A stretch of DNA of 8,287 bases from a bacterium (GTDB lineage Bacteria > Cyanobacteriota > Sericytochromatia > S15B-MN24 > VGJW01). The position numbers and the translations under genes were made by a program. The stretch lies in the NCBI GenBank assembly GCA_021790035.1, contig JAJYIO010000086.1:1-8287 (forward strand). Reading direction: 5' to 3'. Below the pieces are notes generated by a model, which worked only from the letters and a program-made list of their open reading frames with translations, made no database searches and was not told the DNA's origin. Below, one piece after another: positions 1 through 7,306 of this stretch. Each line of letters starts with the position of its first letter. The stretch's first letter is position 1.

Positions 1-1507
1 GGAGTTCGACCAGCTTCTCGGTGATCGGGAGCCCGAGCCCCAGGCCTCCGCGTCGGGCGGCATCTCCGGCCTCGATGTGTCCGAAGGCCTCCCACAGACG
101 CCCGATCTCGCATTCGCCGATCCCGGGCCCGCTGTCCCAGACGTCGACCCGCAGCTTGTCTCCCTCGGGTCCGACCCGGAGCCCGGCCTGTCGCCCGGGC
201 GGGGTGACCTTGATCGCGTTGTCGAGGAGCTCCTTGATCACCTCGCTCAGGCGGCGCGAGTCGCCCAGCACGATCGGCGCGGCGGCGCTCACCTCGACCG
301 AGAGGGTCAGATTCTTGTCCTGGAACCGCGCTCGCTCGACCTCGGCGATGTCGCGAGCGAGTTCGGCCATGTCCACCGGAGTCCGGTAGAGGGGCAAGGT
401 ACCGCCGAGCAGGGCGGAGTACTCGACGATGCGCTCGACGTGCTCGGCAAGTCTTCGCGTCCCATCTTGAATCCCGGCGATGAGCTCCGCGTCGGGATAC
501 GTGTCCTCGAGGAGCTCGGCGTAGCCCATGATGAGCGAGAGCGGGGTTCGCATCTCGTGGGACACCGTCGACAGGAAGGAATCCTTGAGCTGGGCCAGCT
601 CGGCGGCTTTCTTGAGCTCGGCCTGGCTCATCGCGAGGGCTTCCTCGGATCGCTCTCGCTCGGTCTCGAGCTGCTCGAGGCGGCGGGCATCGAGGGCGAT
701 CCCGCCGACGATGAGGGCGGTGAAGCCGAGCGCAACGGTCATGAGACGCTCGATGGGCGTCACCCCGTTGGTCCTGACCGCCGCGATCCACAGTAACCCC
801 AGCAGAGCCGGGGTGACGAGGACGGAGGCCAGGAAGCGTCGGCCCACCAGGCCCGTCAGCGTTCGCCCCAGTGCGGTGTCGACCAGCCAGGGCGACGGAC
901 GGACGGCCGTGACTCCCAGGCTGAGCAGCATCCAGAGGAGCCAGGCCTGCGGCACTTGTTCGAATGGCGGCTCCACACGCACGAACTCGATCTTGAAGAG
1001 CTGGTACAGGAACCCGAAGTAGAGAAACAGGAACGCCATGGATCCCAGGGAGTCGCCGGTACGACTCAGCGACCGGCCCTTGAGCAGCAGGGCCAGCCCG
1101 AGGAGCGCGACCACCAAGGCCGTGGGCAGGGCCATCCGGGCGGAGATGAAGTCCGTGGCCACGGCCCGGGAGGAGACCCACCGATCCAACCCGACGTCGA
1201 TCCTCTCGATCCAGCGGACGGACAGAGCGATGCCGAATGCCATCGTCACGAGCGACAGGAGCTGCGCGGCGCCTCGAGCTCCCGGGAAGTCCCTGCCCGT
1301 GACGATCAGAGTGGCCCCCACCACCAGCAGGCCTGCCGCGGCCTCGGGTCCCTGCGTCAAGGGGGCAAGGATCGAGGCTGCCAGACCCCTGGAGCCAAGG
1401 AGCCAGGAGGCGATCTCCAGGGCGCCGCAGATCAGCGCGATCGAACCGGTGACATCCGAAAAGACTTCGAGCGAACGAATGGCCTTTCGTTGTCCAGCCT
1501 CGTCCAT
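1..1507 (-). CDS. Membrane sensor histidine kinase (3' end cut by the window edge)
   Basis: I translated this frame by hand from the ATG at 1507-1505 to base 2: 502 residues without a stop, running off the left edge. Residues about 20-272 hold roughly eight hydrophobic segments (about 20-38, 56-70, 79-98, 124-143, 154-171, 188-203, 226-243, 256-272) with short loops and no sizeable extracytoplasmic domain. A charged helical linker (273-308) leads to a HisKA domain with the H-box SHEMRTPL and phosphoacceptor His317. The HATPase_c domain follows: N-box KELLDNAIK (Asn430), G1 box DSGPGIG (Asp458), F-box-like WEAF (472-475), and G2 box GGLGLGLP (488-494). Only a short C-terminal stretch should be missing, so the kinase looks catalytically intact. 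The reading frame is open back to a stop at 1564-1562, and ATG 1507 is the only ATG, GTG or TTG in that stretch. No strong Shine-Dalgarno is visible. The gene lies 54 bp after the cNMP-binding gene, same strand, with no terminator between, suggesting co-transcription. The cognate regulator is not in the window and the stimulus is unknown. Confidence 0.93.
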   Translation of the reverse strand, partial: MDEAGQRKAIRSLEVFSDVTGSIALICGALEIASWLLGSRGLAASILAPLTQGPEAAAGLLVVGATLIVTGRDFPGARGAAQLLSLVTMAFGIALSVRWIERIDVGLDRWVSSRAVATDFISARMALPTALVVALLGLALLLKGRSLSRTGDSLGSMAFLFLYFGFLYQLFKIEFVRVEPPFEQVPQAWLLWMLLSLGVTAVRPSPWLVDTALGRTLTGLVGRRFLASVLVTPALLGLLWIAAVRTNGVTPIERLMTVALGFTALIVGGIALDARRLEQLETERERSEEALAMSQAELKKAAELAQLKDSFLSTVSHEMRTPLSLIMGYAELLEDTYPDAELIAGIQDGTRRLAEHVERIVEYSALLGGTLPLYRTPVDMAELARDIAEVERARFQDKNLTLSVEVSAAAPIVLGDSRRLSEVIKELLDNAIKVTPPGRQAGLRVGPEGDKLRVDVWDSGPGIGECEIGRLWEAFGHIEAGDAARRGGLGLGLPITEKLVEL

Positions 1508-1561
1508 GGTACAGAGCGTATCAGAGGCCAGCCCCGCAGGATCCGTCGGGAGAGGAGAACG

Positions 1562-2899
1562 TCACTCGCCCTCCCGTCCGGTGGATCCATTTTCGAGCGA
1601 TTCGGCCGCCGGTTCGGGCGTCAAGGATAGCGGAACTGCGACATCCGAGCCGGGACCATCCAGGACTTCATCAGCCCCGAGATCCGCTCCAAAGCCGAAG
1701 AATCGCCGGATCTTGGGCAAGAGGAGCGACTGCGGCCCATCCGGGGCGTCGGACGCGAGGTCCAGCTCCGCGAGCCAGTATGCGTTCTCGCGCTCGCGTC
1801 GGGCGATCGTCTCGGCGATCGCCGCCACGACCTCCGGATCGACCTTGAGCAGGTTGCGAAAGGCGGTCCGGGGAATCTCGATGACCTCGAGGGCTACCGC
1901 AACGAACCCCTTGCGGGCAGCTGGAGCAACGATCGTCGCGGACCGCGGTCTCCCGAGGAACAGGCTCATCTCGCCCAGGGTTTCCCCCGGGCCCACGATG
2001 GCGACGGGAGCGGACTGGGCAGGATCACCCAGATAGACCGCCGCCTGGCCGGCCGCGACCACGAACATCGAGAGCCCGGGTTCGCCCTTGCGGAACAAGG
2101 CCGCACCCGGGGCGACCGACTTGCGCTCGCTGTGCGCGGAGATCAGACCGATCAGGTGGGCGATCGGCTGGAAGAGGGCGATGGTCTTCAGGAGACGCTC
2201 GATGTGAGAAGCCTGGTTGGCGTCGTCCAGTCGGTCCGTGGCCTGGCGCAGGAGGCTTGCCTTGGCGTCTCCCGCGTTGGCCACGAGGTGGAAATAAGGC
2301 CGCGCTTCCAGGATCTTTCCGGTCCTCAGCATCAGCTCCCCCACCAGGTACGCGACCGCGAGATCGTTCGTGCGGCGATCTTTGGCCACTCCGTGATCGA
2401 AGGCCGCCTGGTAGAGATCGCGGGCCCGGCCAAGGTAGCTTACCTCTCGCCCCATCTCGTCGCCATAACGACATATCCAGGCTGCGCGGTGAAGCAGGCT
2501 GGCCTGGACCTCGAGCGGAGCCTCGCGCGCCTGAGCCGAGATCAGTGCGAGTTCGAAGCTCCGCAAGGCTGCGAAGAGCGAGCGCTCCTTCTGCGTGAAA
2601 TCGACCGCGGCCCCCAGCTTGACTCGGGACAGGGCGGCGACGACGGCCTGGTGCAACCTCTCCGAGAGGTCTCCGAAATCGTCGCGGTAGGCCGCGAAGT
2701 TACACCGGGGGCATACGCAGATCTGGTAAAGCGTCGGATTGATGCCGTGGTAATGCGGGCAGAAATCGCTGTCGCGCCGGAGCAGGCTGAAGGTGCCGCT
2801 CCGGGGAGACCAATGGAGGAAGTCCGCGCCGCAGAGCGGGCAGCGAACCTCACGCTTGACGAGTACGTTGGGCGACAGCGTGGCTTCCTCCTGCCGCAT
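1562..2899 (-). CDS. DUF2225 zinc-binding protein fused to a C-terminal cyclic-nucleotide-binding domain
   Basis: The protein has 445 residues and no signal peptide or membrane helix, so it is probably cytoplasmic. Residues about 15-235 match the DUF2225 pattern: CPLC (20-23), then RRDSDFCPHYHGINP (41-55), then CPRC (63-66). The two CxxC pairs are a likely zinc site, and Cys47 sits in the family's conserved motif. Residues about 105-235 are helical and TPR-like. Residues about 239-370 form a Crp-type cNMP-binding domain: FRKGEPGLSMFVV (269-281), then the phosphate-binding cassette GEMSLFLGRPRSA (309-321), with Glu310 and Arg319 in the ligand-contact positions. This suggests it can bind cAMP, cGMP or a related nucleotide. 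No helix-turn-helix follows; the tail (376-445) is acidic and low complexity, so it is not a Crp-type transcription factor. DUF2225 has no established biochemical role. The ATG at 2899 comes directly after an in-frame stop, so no earlier start exists; its ribosome binding site is weak. It lies 54 bp upstream of the histidine kinase and probably shares its transcript. Confidence 0.92.
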   Translation of the reverse strand: MRQEEATLSPNVLVKREVRCPLCGADFLHWSPRSGTFSLLRRDSDFCPHYHGINPTLYQICVCPRCNFAAYRDDFGDLSERLHQAVVAALSRVKLGAAVDFTQKERSLFAALRSFELALISAQAREAPLEVQASLLHRAAWICRYGDEMGREVSYLGRARDLYQAAFDHGVAKDRRTNDLAVAYLVGELMLRTGKILEARPYFHLVANAGDAKASLLRQATDRLDDANQASHIERLLKTIALFQPIAHLIGLISAHSERKSVAPGAALFRKGEPGLSMFVVAAGQAAVYLGDPAQSAPVAIVGPGETLGEMSLFLGRPRSATIVAPAARKGFVAVALEVIEIPRTAFRNLLKVDPEVVAAIAETIARRERENAYWLAELDLASDAPDGPQSLLLPKIRRFFGFGADLGADEVLDGPGSDVAVPLSLTPEPAAESLENGSTGREGE

Positions 2900-2967
2900 T
2901 CATACCCGCTGACCGAGCGACCCTCTATTGGCCGTGCAGCCTGCAAGCTGGCATGACGTTACGTTTG

Positions 2968-2999
2968 CGGGATGCGCCCGGCCATCCGGGCGCATCCCG
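2968..2999 (-). terminator. GC-rich hairpin after the deacetylase-hydrolase gene
   Basis: A perfect inverted repeat of 14 bp (CGGGATGCGCCCGG, 2968-2981, against 2986-2999) closes a 4-nt loop. It starts 7 nt past the stop codon at 3009-3007. The position fits a transcription terminator that separates this gene from the DUF2225-cNMP gene. It has no T-tract on either strand, so it is not a textbook intrinsic terminator; it could instead act as a 3' stabilising or processing hairpin. The stem itself is read directly from the sequence; the role is inferred. Confidence 0.55.
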
Positions 3000-3006
3000 T
3001 TGCGAG

Positions 3007-5649
3007 TCAGTGGCGCGCGCTGGCCGTCTTGGTCAAAGGCTTTGCCGCGCCGTGCGCGGCGTGCTGCTCCAGGCCCTTGATACGGACCGCGACCGGGGGA
3101 ATGTGAGATTGGTCGCGGTTCCAGCGGGCAACACCCGCCGTGGCGATGTCGTACTTGTTGCCTGCATTCCACAGGAGCCATCCCACTCCGTGGGCATCGC
3201 GAGCAGCTTGCAGCTCCCGCTCGACGTACCGGGGAGAGAAATTGGGCGACAGGTACTCGAACGCCTGGACCCAGGGTCGGACGACCACGGGCAGCGGATT
3301 GGTGTCGAACAGGACCCTGGCGACGCCCTGGCTGACGAAGTAGTACGGATGATCGCCAGGATGGGCGTAGCCGTCGAACGGGCCGTAGAAGTGCGAGGGA
3401 TAGAGCATCGGGCTGATGACGTCCACGTCCTTGGCCAGAGCCTGGATGCGCTGGCCGGTGACATCCTGGTCGACCATCTTGTTCCAGGCCATCACGCCGT
3501 AGACGTCGATTCCCAGGAGGACGTGATAGGGCTTGAGCTCGTCATGGGCGCGCTTCAGGAAGCTCGAGAGGACCTGCCACTTGGGCTTGACGGCGGGGTT
3601 GAAGCTGAACTTGCAGTCCTTGGTGTCCCCTTGGGCCGGGAACCGGACGTAATCGAACTGGATCTCGTCGACTCCGCTCTCGGCGAGTTCCTTGGCCAGG
3701 CGCAGGTTGTAGTCCTGGACCTCGGGCTGGTTGGCATCGACCCAGTCGAGCTTGCCGTGCTCGAGCCAGACGGCGCTCGGATCGCTCAGACGATGAACGT
3801 CGAGATCGTGGCGCCGCGTCGCCAGAACCGGATCGTGAAAGAGTACCTGGCGGGCGATCACGTGGATTCCCATCTTGTGCAGGAGATAGACCAGCTTGGG
3901 CAAATCGACGATGGTGTGATCCCACTCGCTCATGGCCCGCACCTTGGGATCCGAGGACAGGAACGAGACCGGGCCGTCCTTGGCGTCGAAGACTACCGAG
4001 TTGCCGCCGACCGCCTTGATCTGGCGCGCCAGGTCGAAGATACGATCCATCCCGGCGGTCGTGGAGGTGCAGTAGATGCCCATGACCGGTTTCGTGGCCG
4101 GCCACCCGTCGGGCGTGGGATGGAGGGGGGCTGAAAGGGCTTCCGGGATCTCGATGGTCTGGCCGGGGTTGACCCACGGATGCTTGAGGTGGTTGACCTT
4201 CATCACGGCCAGGCGAAGGTCGTGCGTGGTGTAGGCCATCGTGAACTTCAAGTAGCCGTCGAGGAGGGCGTCGAGGTCCTGGCCCGGCTTGACCTTGTGG
4301 TAGATGTGGCCGTTCTTGTAGATGCCTCCCGGCGGCAGCGGCTCGCTGAAGCCGGGAATCGTCGTGACTCCGGCCGCTGCCACCGAGGCAGATGCGCCGG
4401 CCGAGCCGGACGCCTGCGCGACGGCAGGCCCTGAACTGGCCGTTGCCTGTGCGACCGGTGCGGCGCTCGGGGGGCTGGAGGCGGCTTGTTGCTGTGCGGG
4501 GCCTTGGCTGGCCGTCCCGGCGACGGCGACCATCGGCTCTTGACCGGGCTTGTAGGCCTGGATCTTGTACTTGCCCGCGAGCTTCGGGTTCAAGCGGTCA
4601 GCGTACTTCGCAGGAAACGTGATCGTGGTCGGATTCCCGTCGCTCACGTAGGGGTGGAAGGATTCGTGGTCGATTCCCACGTGCCCAGGCTTGCGGCCGA
4701 ACCACATCTGCCACTGCGAGTCGATCGCCTGGATGCGTGCGATCTTGAGGGGGGCGAAATGCTTGTCGAAGGGCGACAGGGCTGGGTTGGCGCCCACCAA
4801 GAGCATGGCTTCGATGTGATACGGCGCGCTACCGCCGCCGACCGCCGCGGCGATCTGTGCCGGCGACTTTGGCGTCGTGCCGTCAGGCAATGCCAGCGTG
4901 ATCGTATGGAAGTCGGGCTGGCCCAGTTCCTTTTGCACGGCGGCCTGCAAGCGAGAGAGTTCGCTGCGGATGCGTGCAGGAGAGGCCTTGCCGATCTGGA
5001 TGTGGGACCAGGTGTGGTTGCCCAGCTCGAAGCCGTGGTGCTCGAGGAACTTGAGCTTGGCGGCGGCGTACTTGTCCTCTTCGAAGAAGGATGGCAGCAG
5101 ATAGAAGCTGGCGTGGGGACCGAAGCCCGGGTGCGTCTTGGCGAAGGCCATCATGATCCCGACCGCGCAGTCGGGCGTGGGAATCGCCTCGCCATCAGGC
5201 CCCACTCCCGCAGCGACGAACTGGCTCTTGCGAGCATCGTCGAAGGTGATGACCACGGGCTTCTTGCCCGCTGGAACATCGGGGAATCCGGCGATCATGT
5301 CGGCCGTGGTCGTCGGGACGTAGTCGTTGTCGTAAAGCCACTGGAGGTCGCCCTTGAAGTTGGCGATGCTCCTTTGCCAGCGTCCCTCGGTGGGGCCCAC
5401 GTCGTGGTACTCGAGGACCGGCACCATTCCGAGTTCGTTCGGGGCCTCCTTTCCCGAGTAGGCGACGAGCCGGAGCGCCGGCCCGCCGGTCGCCACGGCC
5501 GAGGTGACCGGGGCGACGTTGCCCTGGGCGCCCGATGAGGTCGACCGGGGGGACTTGGCGAACTGGGGATGGGCGAGAGCGAAGGCGGTTCCAGCGATGG
5601 CGAGAACGGCGATGGTAGCAGCCAGGAGCAGGCGGCGATCCTTCCACAT
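3007..5649 (-). CDS. Exported polysaccharide deacetylase / LysM-like / DUF4015 putative glycoside hydrolase fusion
   Basis: An 880-residue exported protein. Residues 1-28 are a basic start plus a hydrophobic stretch, either a signal peptide or an uncleaved anchor. Residues about 76-365 are a CE4-type polysaccharide deacetylase: EYHDVG (80-85), TFDD (135-138, with Asp137 the likely base and Asp138 a metal ligand) and NHTWSH (211-216, with His212 and His216 as metal ligands). Later blocks LALPDG (252-257), LLVGANPALSP (283-293) and YVSDGNP (334-340) fit a particular deacetylase subfamily as I remember it. Residues about 378-427 are an Ala/Ser/Gln/Pro-rich linker. Residues about 448-502 resemble a stretched LysM module (YHKVKPGQ at 450-457, VNPGQTIEIP at 493-502). 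Residues about 521-845 are a DUF4015 (COG1306) putative glycoside hydrolase: DEIQFDYVRFP (661-671), GQRIQALAKDVDVISPMLYPSH (within 732-753) and GWLLWNAGNKY (823-833). A basic tail ends the protein. It probably binds, deacetylates and cuts a cell-surface glycan; the substrate is unknown. AAAGGG at 5665-5660, 10 nt before the ATG, supports the start. Confidence 0.93.
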   Translation of the reverse strand: MWKDRRLLLAATIAVLAIAGTAFALAHPQFAKSPRSTSSGAQGNVAPVTSAVATGGPALRLVAYSGKEAPNELGMVPVLEYHDVGPTEGRWQRSIANFKGDLQWLYDNDYVPTTTADMIAGFPDVPAGKKPVVITFDDARKSQFVAAGVGPDGEAIPTPDCAVGIMMAFAKTHPGFGPHASFYLLPSFFEEDKYAAAKLKFLEHHGFELGNHTWSHIQIGKASPARIRSELSRLQAAVQKELGQPDFHTITLALPDGTTPKSPAQIAAAVGGGSAPYHIEAMLLVGANPALSPFDKHFAPLKIARIQAIDSQWQMWFGRKPGHVGIDHESFHPYVSDGNPTTITFPAKYADRLNPKLAGKYKIQAYKPGQEPMVAVAGTASQGPAQQQAASSPPSAAPVAQATASSGPAVAQASGSAGASASVAAAGVTTIPGFSEPLPPGGIYKNGHIYHKVKPGQDLDALLDGYLKFTMAYTTHDLRLAVMKVNHLKHPWVNPGQTIEIPEALSAPLHPTPDGWPATKPVMGIYCTSTTAGMDRIFDLARQIKAVGGNSVVFDAKDGPVSFLSSDPKVRAMSEWDHTIVDLPKLVYLLHKMGIHVIARQVLFHDPVLATRRHDLDVHRLSDPSAVWLEHGKLDWVDANQPEVQDYNLRLAKELAESGVDEIQFDYVRFPAQGDTKDCKFSFNPAVKPKWQVLSSFLKRAHDELKPYHVLLGIDVYGVMAWNKMVDQDVTGQRIQALAKDVDVISPMLYPSHFYGPFDGYAHPGDHPYYFVSQGVARVLFDTNPLPVVVRPWVQAFEYLSPNFSPRYVERELQAARDAHGVGWLLWNAGNKYDIATAGVARWNRDQSHIPPVAVRIKGLEQHAAHGAAKPLTKTASARH

Positions 5650-5928
5650 GGTCGAGGTTCCCTTTCTGCGGGAATCCTACCACGGCGATGCCCGGCCGGA
5701 CCTGAAACTGTGATTCTCCCTCGAGCTCTCTCCGGCTGATGGCAAGCTGCTTCGTGGGCTCGGCACTCGAGGTTGCGAAGTTTTCGCTTTGCAGGCTGCC
5801 GCCCGCGAGACGGCCGACGGCGCTGGCCTGGTTCCCGGTCAACCGAGAAGTAGGGTCCGGGCCAGAACTCGGCCAGGGGGGCTCAGGTGGGGCAAGAGGC
5901 GCCGGCGGCGGGCTGAGCAGCCGGTCTC
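5650..5928. other. 279-bp intergenic region, probable upstream region of the deacetylase-hydrolase gene
   Basis: This is the longest gap between genes, and I see no convincing gene in it. It should hold the end of the FapA-family transcript and the promoter of the deacetylase-hydrolase gene. No strong -35/-10 pair was found. The best candidate is an extended -10-like TGGTAGGAT on the minus strand at 5682-5674, which would give a leader of about 20 nt; this is weak. A small hairpin, GCGAA (5775-5779) with TTCGC (5783-5787), is present. No clear terminator follows the FapA-family stop codon at 5931-5929. Confidence 0.5.
5660..5665 (-). promoter_or_regulatory. Ribosome binding site of the deacetylase-hydrolase gene
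   Basis: On the minus strand AAAGGG lies 10 nt upstream of the ATG at 5649-5647. It is one of the clearer Shine-Dalgarno-like sequences in the window, and it supports the start that keeps the basic and hydrophobic N-terminal export signal. Confidence 0.55.
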
Positions 5929-7269
5929 CTATTGCAGCTTGATCTTGCCGGCGGCTTCGGATAGCTGCCGGGCCACGAGCTCGCCTTCGTTGTTGAGGCG
6001 GGCCTCGTTGAGGCGAATCTGCACCCCGGGATGGATCCGATCGCGAACGAGGATCTTGGGCTCGGGCAGCGACTCGACCTTGGCCTTGGCCTGCATGACC
6101 TTGGCGGCCAGTTCGATGGATTCCTGCTGCAATCCCTGGAGGGCCTGGTTCAGGCGTTCGTACAGGGCTTCCTTGTCCGGGTGCAGGCCGTGGAAGCGCT
6201 CTCGCGCCGTGCCGAGCGTGCTCAGGCCCTCTTCGAGCCGCGTGACGTTGCCCTTGACCTCGGCCTGACGGGCCTCGAAACCACGCAGAACGTCGAGCCA
6301 CTTCTCCAGGGGAGTGAGCTCGACTCGGGTGGGGGTGCCCATCTTGCTGCCTATGCTGTCGGCCTTGACCTCCACATCGGCCTTGCAGGTCCCCCCGACC
6401 AGCGAGCCGGTGACCTCGACCTTGCCGCCCACGTCGACCTCGCTGAAGAGGAGGTCGTCCTTGACGAACAGGTTGCCCGGCGTGCGAGCGATCGAATTCT
6501 CCATGAAACGAACCTGGATGTCGCCCTCGGCGCGCAAGGCGGCGCGCTGGCGGACGCCCCCGACCACCATGATGAAGCCCGTGGCCTCGAGGATGCCGCC
6601 TTCGACCGCTCCGTGCACCGTGATGTTGCCCTTGGCGCGGACGTTGAAGTGAGTCCTGACGGTTCCCTGGACCTCGACGTTGCCCTCGAAGAGGATGTTA
6701 CCGACTGAGAAGTCGACGTCTCCCGACACGACGAACGTCGATGAAACCGAGAGGATCCCGCGGGTGAGGAGCGGCTGGCCCGTCTCGGTGGCACGCACCT
6801 CGAGAGCGTCGGGCGAAAGCTCGACCCCACGCCCGATCCGGAAGTTGATCTCCTTGACCACTCTCGGCGGCAGGTCGTCGCCCGTAACGGTCTTGCCCGG
6901 TATCCCCGGGACGGCGGGGGTCTTGCGGGCCAGGACGTCGCCTGGTTCCACGTTCTGAACGACGCCGAGGTTGAAGTAGTCGGTGCGCCCGTCCTCGAGG
7001 ATCTGCGGGGTCAGATTGGGCTTGCCGGTGCGGAAGAAGTACTCGATCGATGCGTCCGAGCCCTGGACCGGCGCATCCCCGACCGCTGCCTCGAATTCAC
7101 CGGGGGACGGGTTGGCAGCCATCTGCTCGATGGCGTCCTCGGCGTAGCCGTAGGTGACGCCGCGCGACTGGAGGGCCTGCCGGATCGCCAGGGCCGTGAC
7201 TCCCTCGGCGTCCGTCAGGATTACTGTCGCGCTGAGCTTGTCCTTCGCTATGTTGACCGTGATGGACAT
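5929..7269 (-). CDS. DUF342 / FapA-family beta-helix protein
   Basis: The protein has 446 residues and no signal peptide or membrane helix. The N-terminal part (about 1-140) has the family's first domain, including GVTYGYAEDAI (37-47), the counterpart of the usual GIxYGI motif, and PGIPGKTVTGDDLPP (121-135). Residues about 170-315 are the hallmark right-handed beta-helix, with short repeats such as GDVDFSVGNILFEGNVEVQG (183-202), VRAKGNITVHGAVEGG (210-225), ALRAEGDIQVRF (244-255) and GSLVGGTCKADVEVKA (288-303). Residues about 318-400 are a long coiled coil, and residues 404-446 close with the usual C-terminal strands. DUF342 (COG1315) includes FapA, studied in Vibrio as a flagellar assembly and polar-localisation factor; many members occur without known function. 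No flagellar genes are in this window, so a motility role here is open. ATG 7269 is the only start codon between the upstream stop (7305-7303) and the conserved region. Its nearest Shine-Dalgarno-like sequence, AGGT at 7282-7279, is weak; a better AGGAGA at 7298-7293 is 23 nt away. Confidence 0.92.
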   Translation of the reverse strand: MSITVNIAKDKLSATVILTDAEGVTALAIRQALQSRGVTYGYAEDAIEQMAANPSPGEFEAAVGDAPVQGSDASIEYFFRTGKPNLTPQILEDGRTDYFNLGVVQNVEPGDVLARKTPAVPGIPGKTVTGDDLPPRVVKEINFRIGRGVELSPDALEVRATETGQPLLTRGILSVSSTFVVSGDVDFSVGNILFEGNVEVQGTVRTHFNVRAKGNITVHGAVEGGILEATGFIMVVGGVRQRAALRAEGDIQVRFMENSIARTPGNLFVKDDLLFSEVDVGGKVEVTGSLVGGTCKADVEVKADSIGSKMGTPTRVELTPLEKWLDVLRGFEARQAEVKGNVTRLEEGLSTLGTARERFHGLHPDKEALYERLNQALQGLQQESIELAAKVMQAKAKVESLPEPKILVRDRIHPGVQIRLNEARLNNEGELVARQLSEAAGKIKLQ

Positions 7270-7306
7270 ATCGAGCCGACCTGGCCTGAGCGTCTCCTGT
7301 AACTAT

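Noticed and set aside
252..380. Defective kinase or frameshift, because no complete minus-strand open frame ends inside the window here
   Set aside because: Hand translation shows one uninterrupted frame from 1507 to the left edge with all kinase boxes; only the stop codon lies outside.
1038..2036. 332-codon open frame on the plus strand
   Set aside because: It spans the antisense of two clear genes and their junction, and is Ser/Arg/Ala-rich with no domain signature.
2900..2967. Promoter for the DUF2225-cNMP gene with TTGCAG as -35
   Set aside because: No -10-like hexamer occurs at 15-19 bp spacing.
2953..4134. 393-codon open frame on the plus strand
   Set aside because: It is antisense to the DUF4015 region, which has strong family motifs in the minus frame. 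The plus translation shows no recognisable domain, as is typical of mirror frames in GC-rich DNA.
4486..5538. 350-codon open frame on the plus strand
   Set aside because: It is antisense to the deacetylase domain with its metal-site motifs. The translation is rich in Arg, Val, Leu and Asp without motifs, so it is a shadow frame.
5650..5928. Cyclic-di-GMP (GEMM-I) riboswitch upstream of the polysaccharide enzyme
   Set aside because: A TGCAAAGC stretch on the minus strand recalls part of GEMM-I, but the other conserved blocks and the tetraloop-receptor helices are not recognisable.
5195..6301. 368-codon open frame on the minus strand bridging the 279-bp gap
   Set aside because: It runs out of frame through the FapA-family and deacetylase genes, both of which have convincing family motifs. 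Its Arg/Pro/Gly-rich product looks like an off-frame reading.
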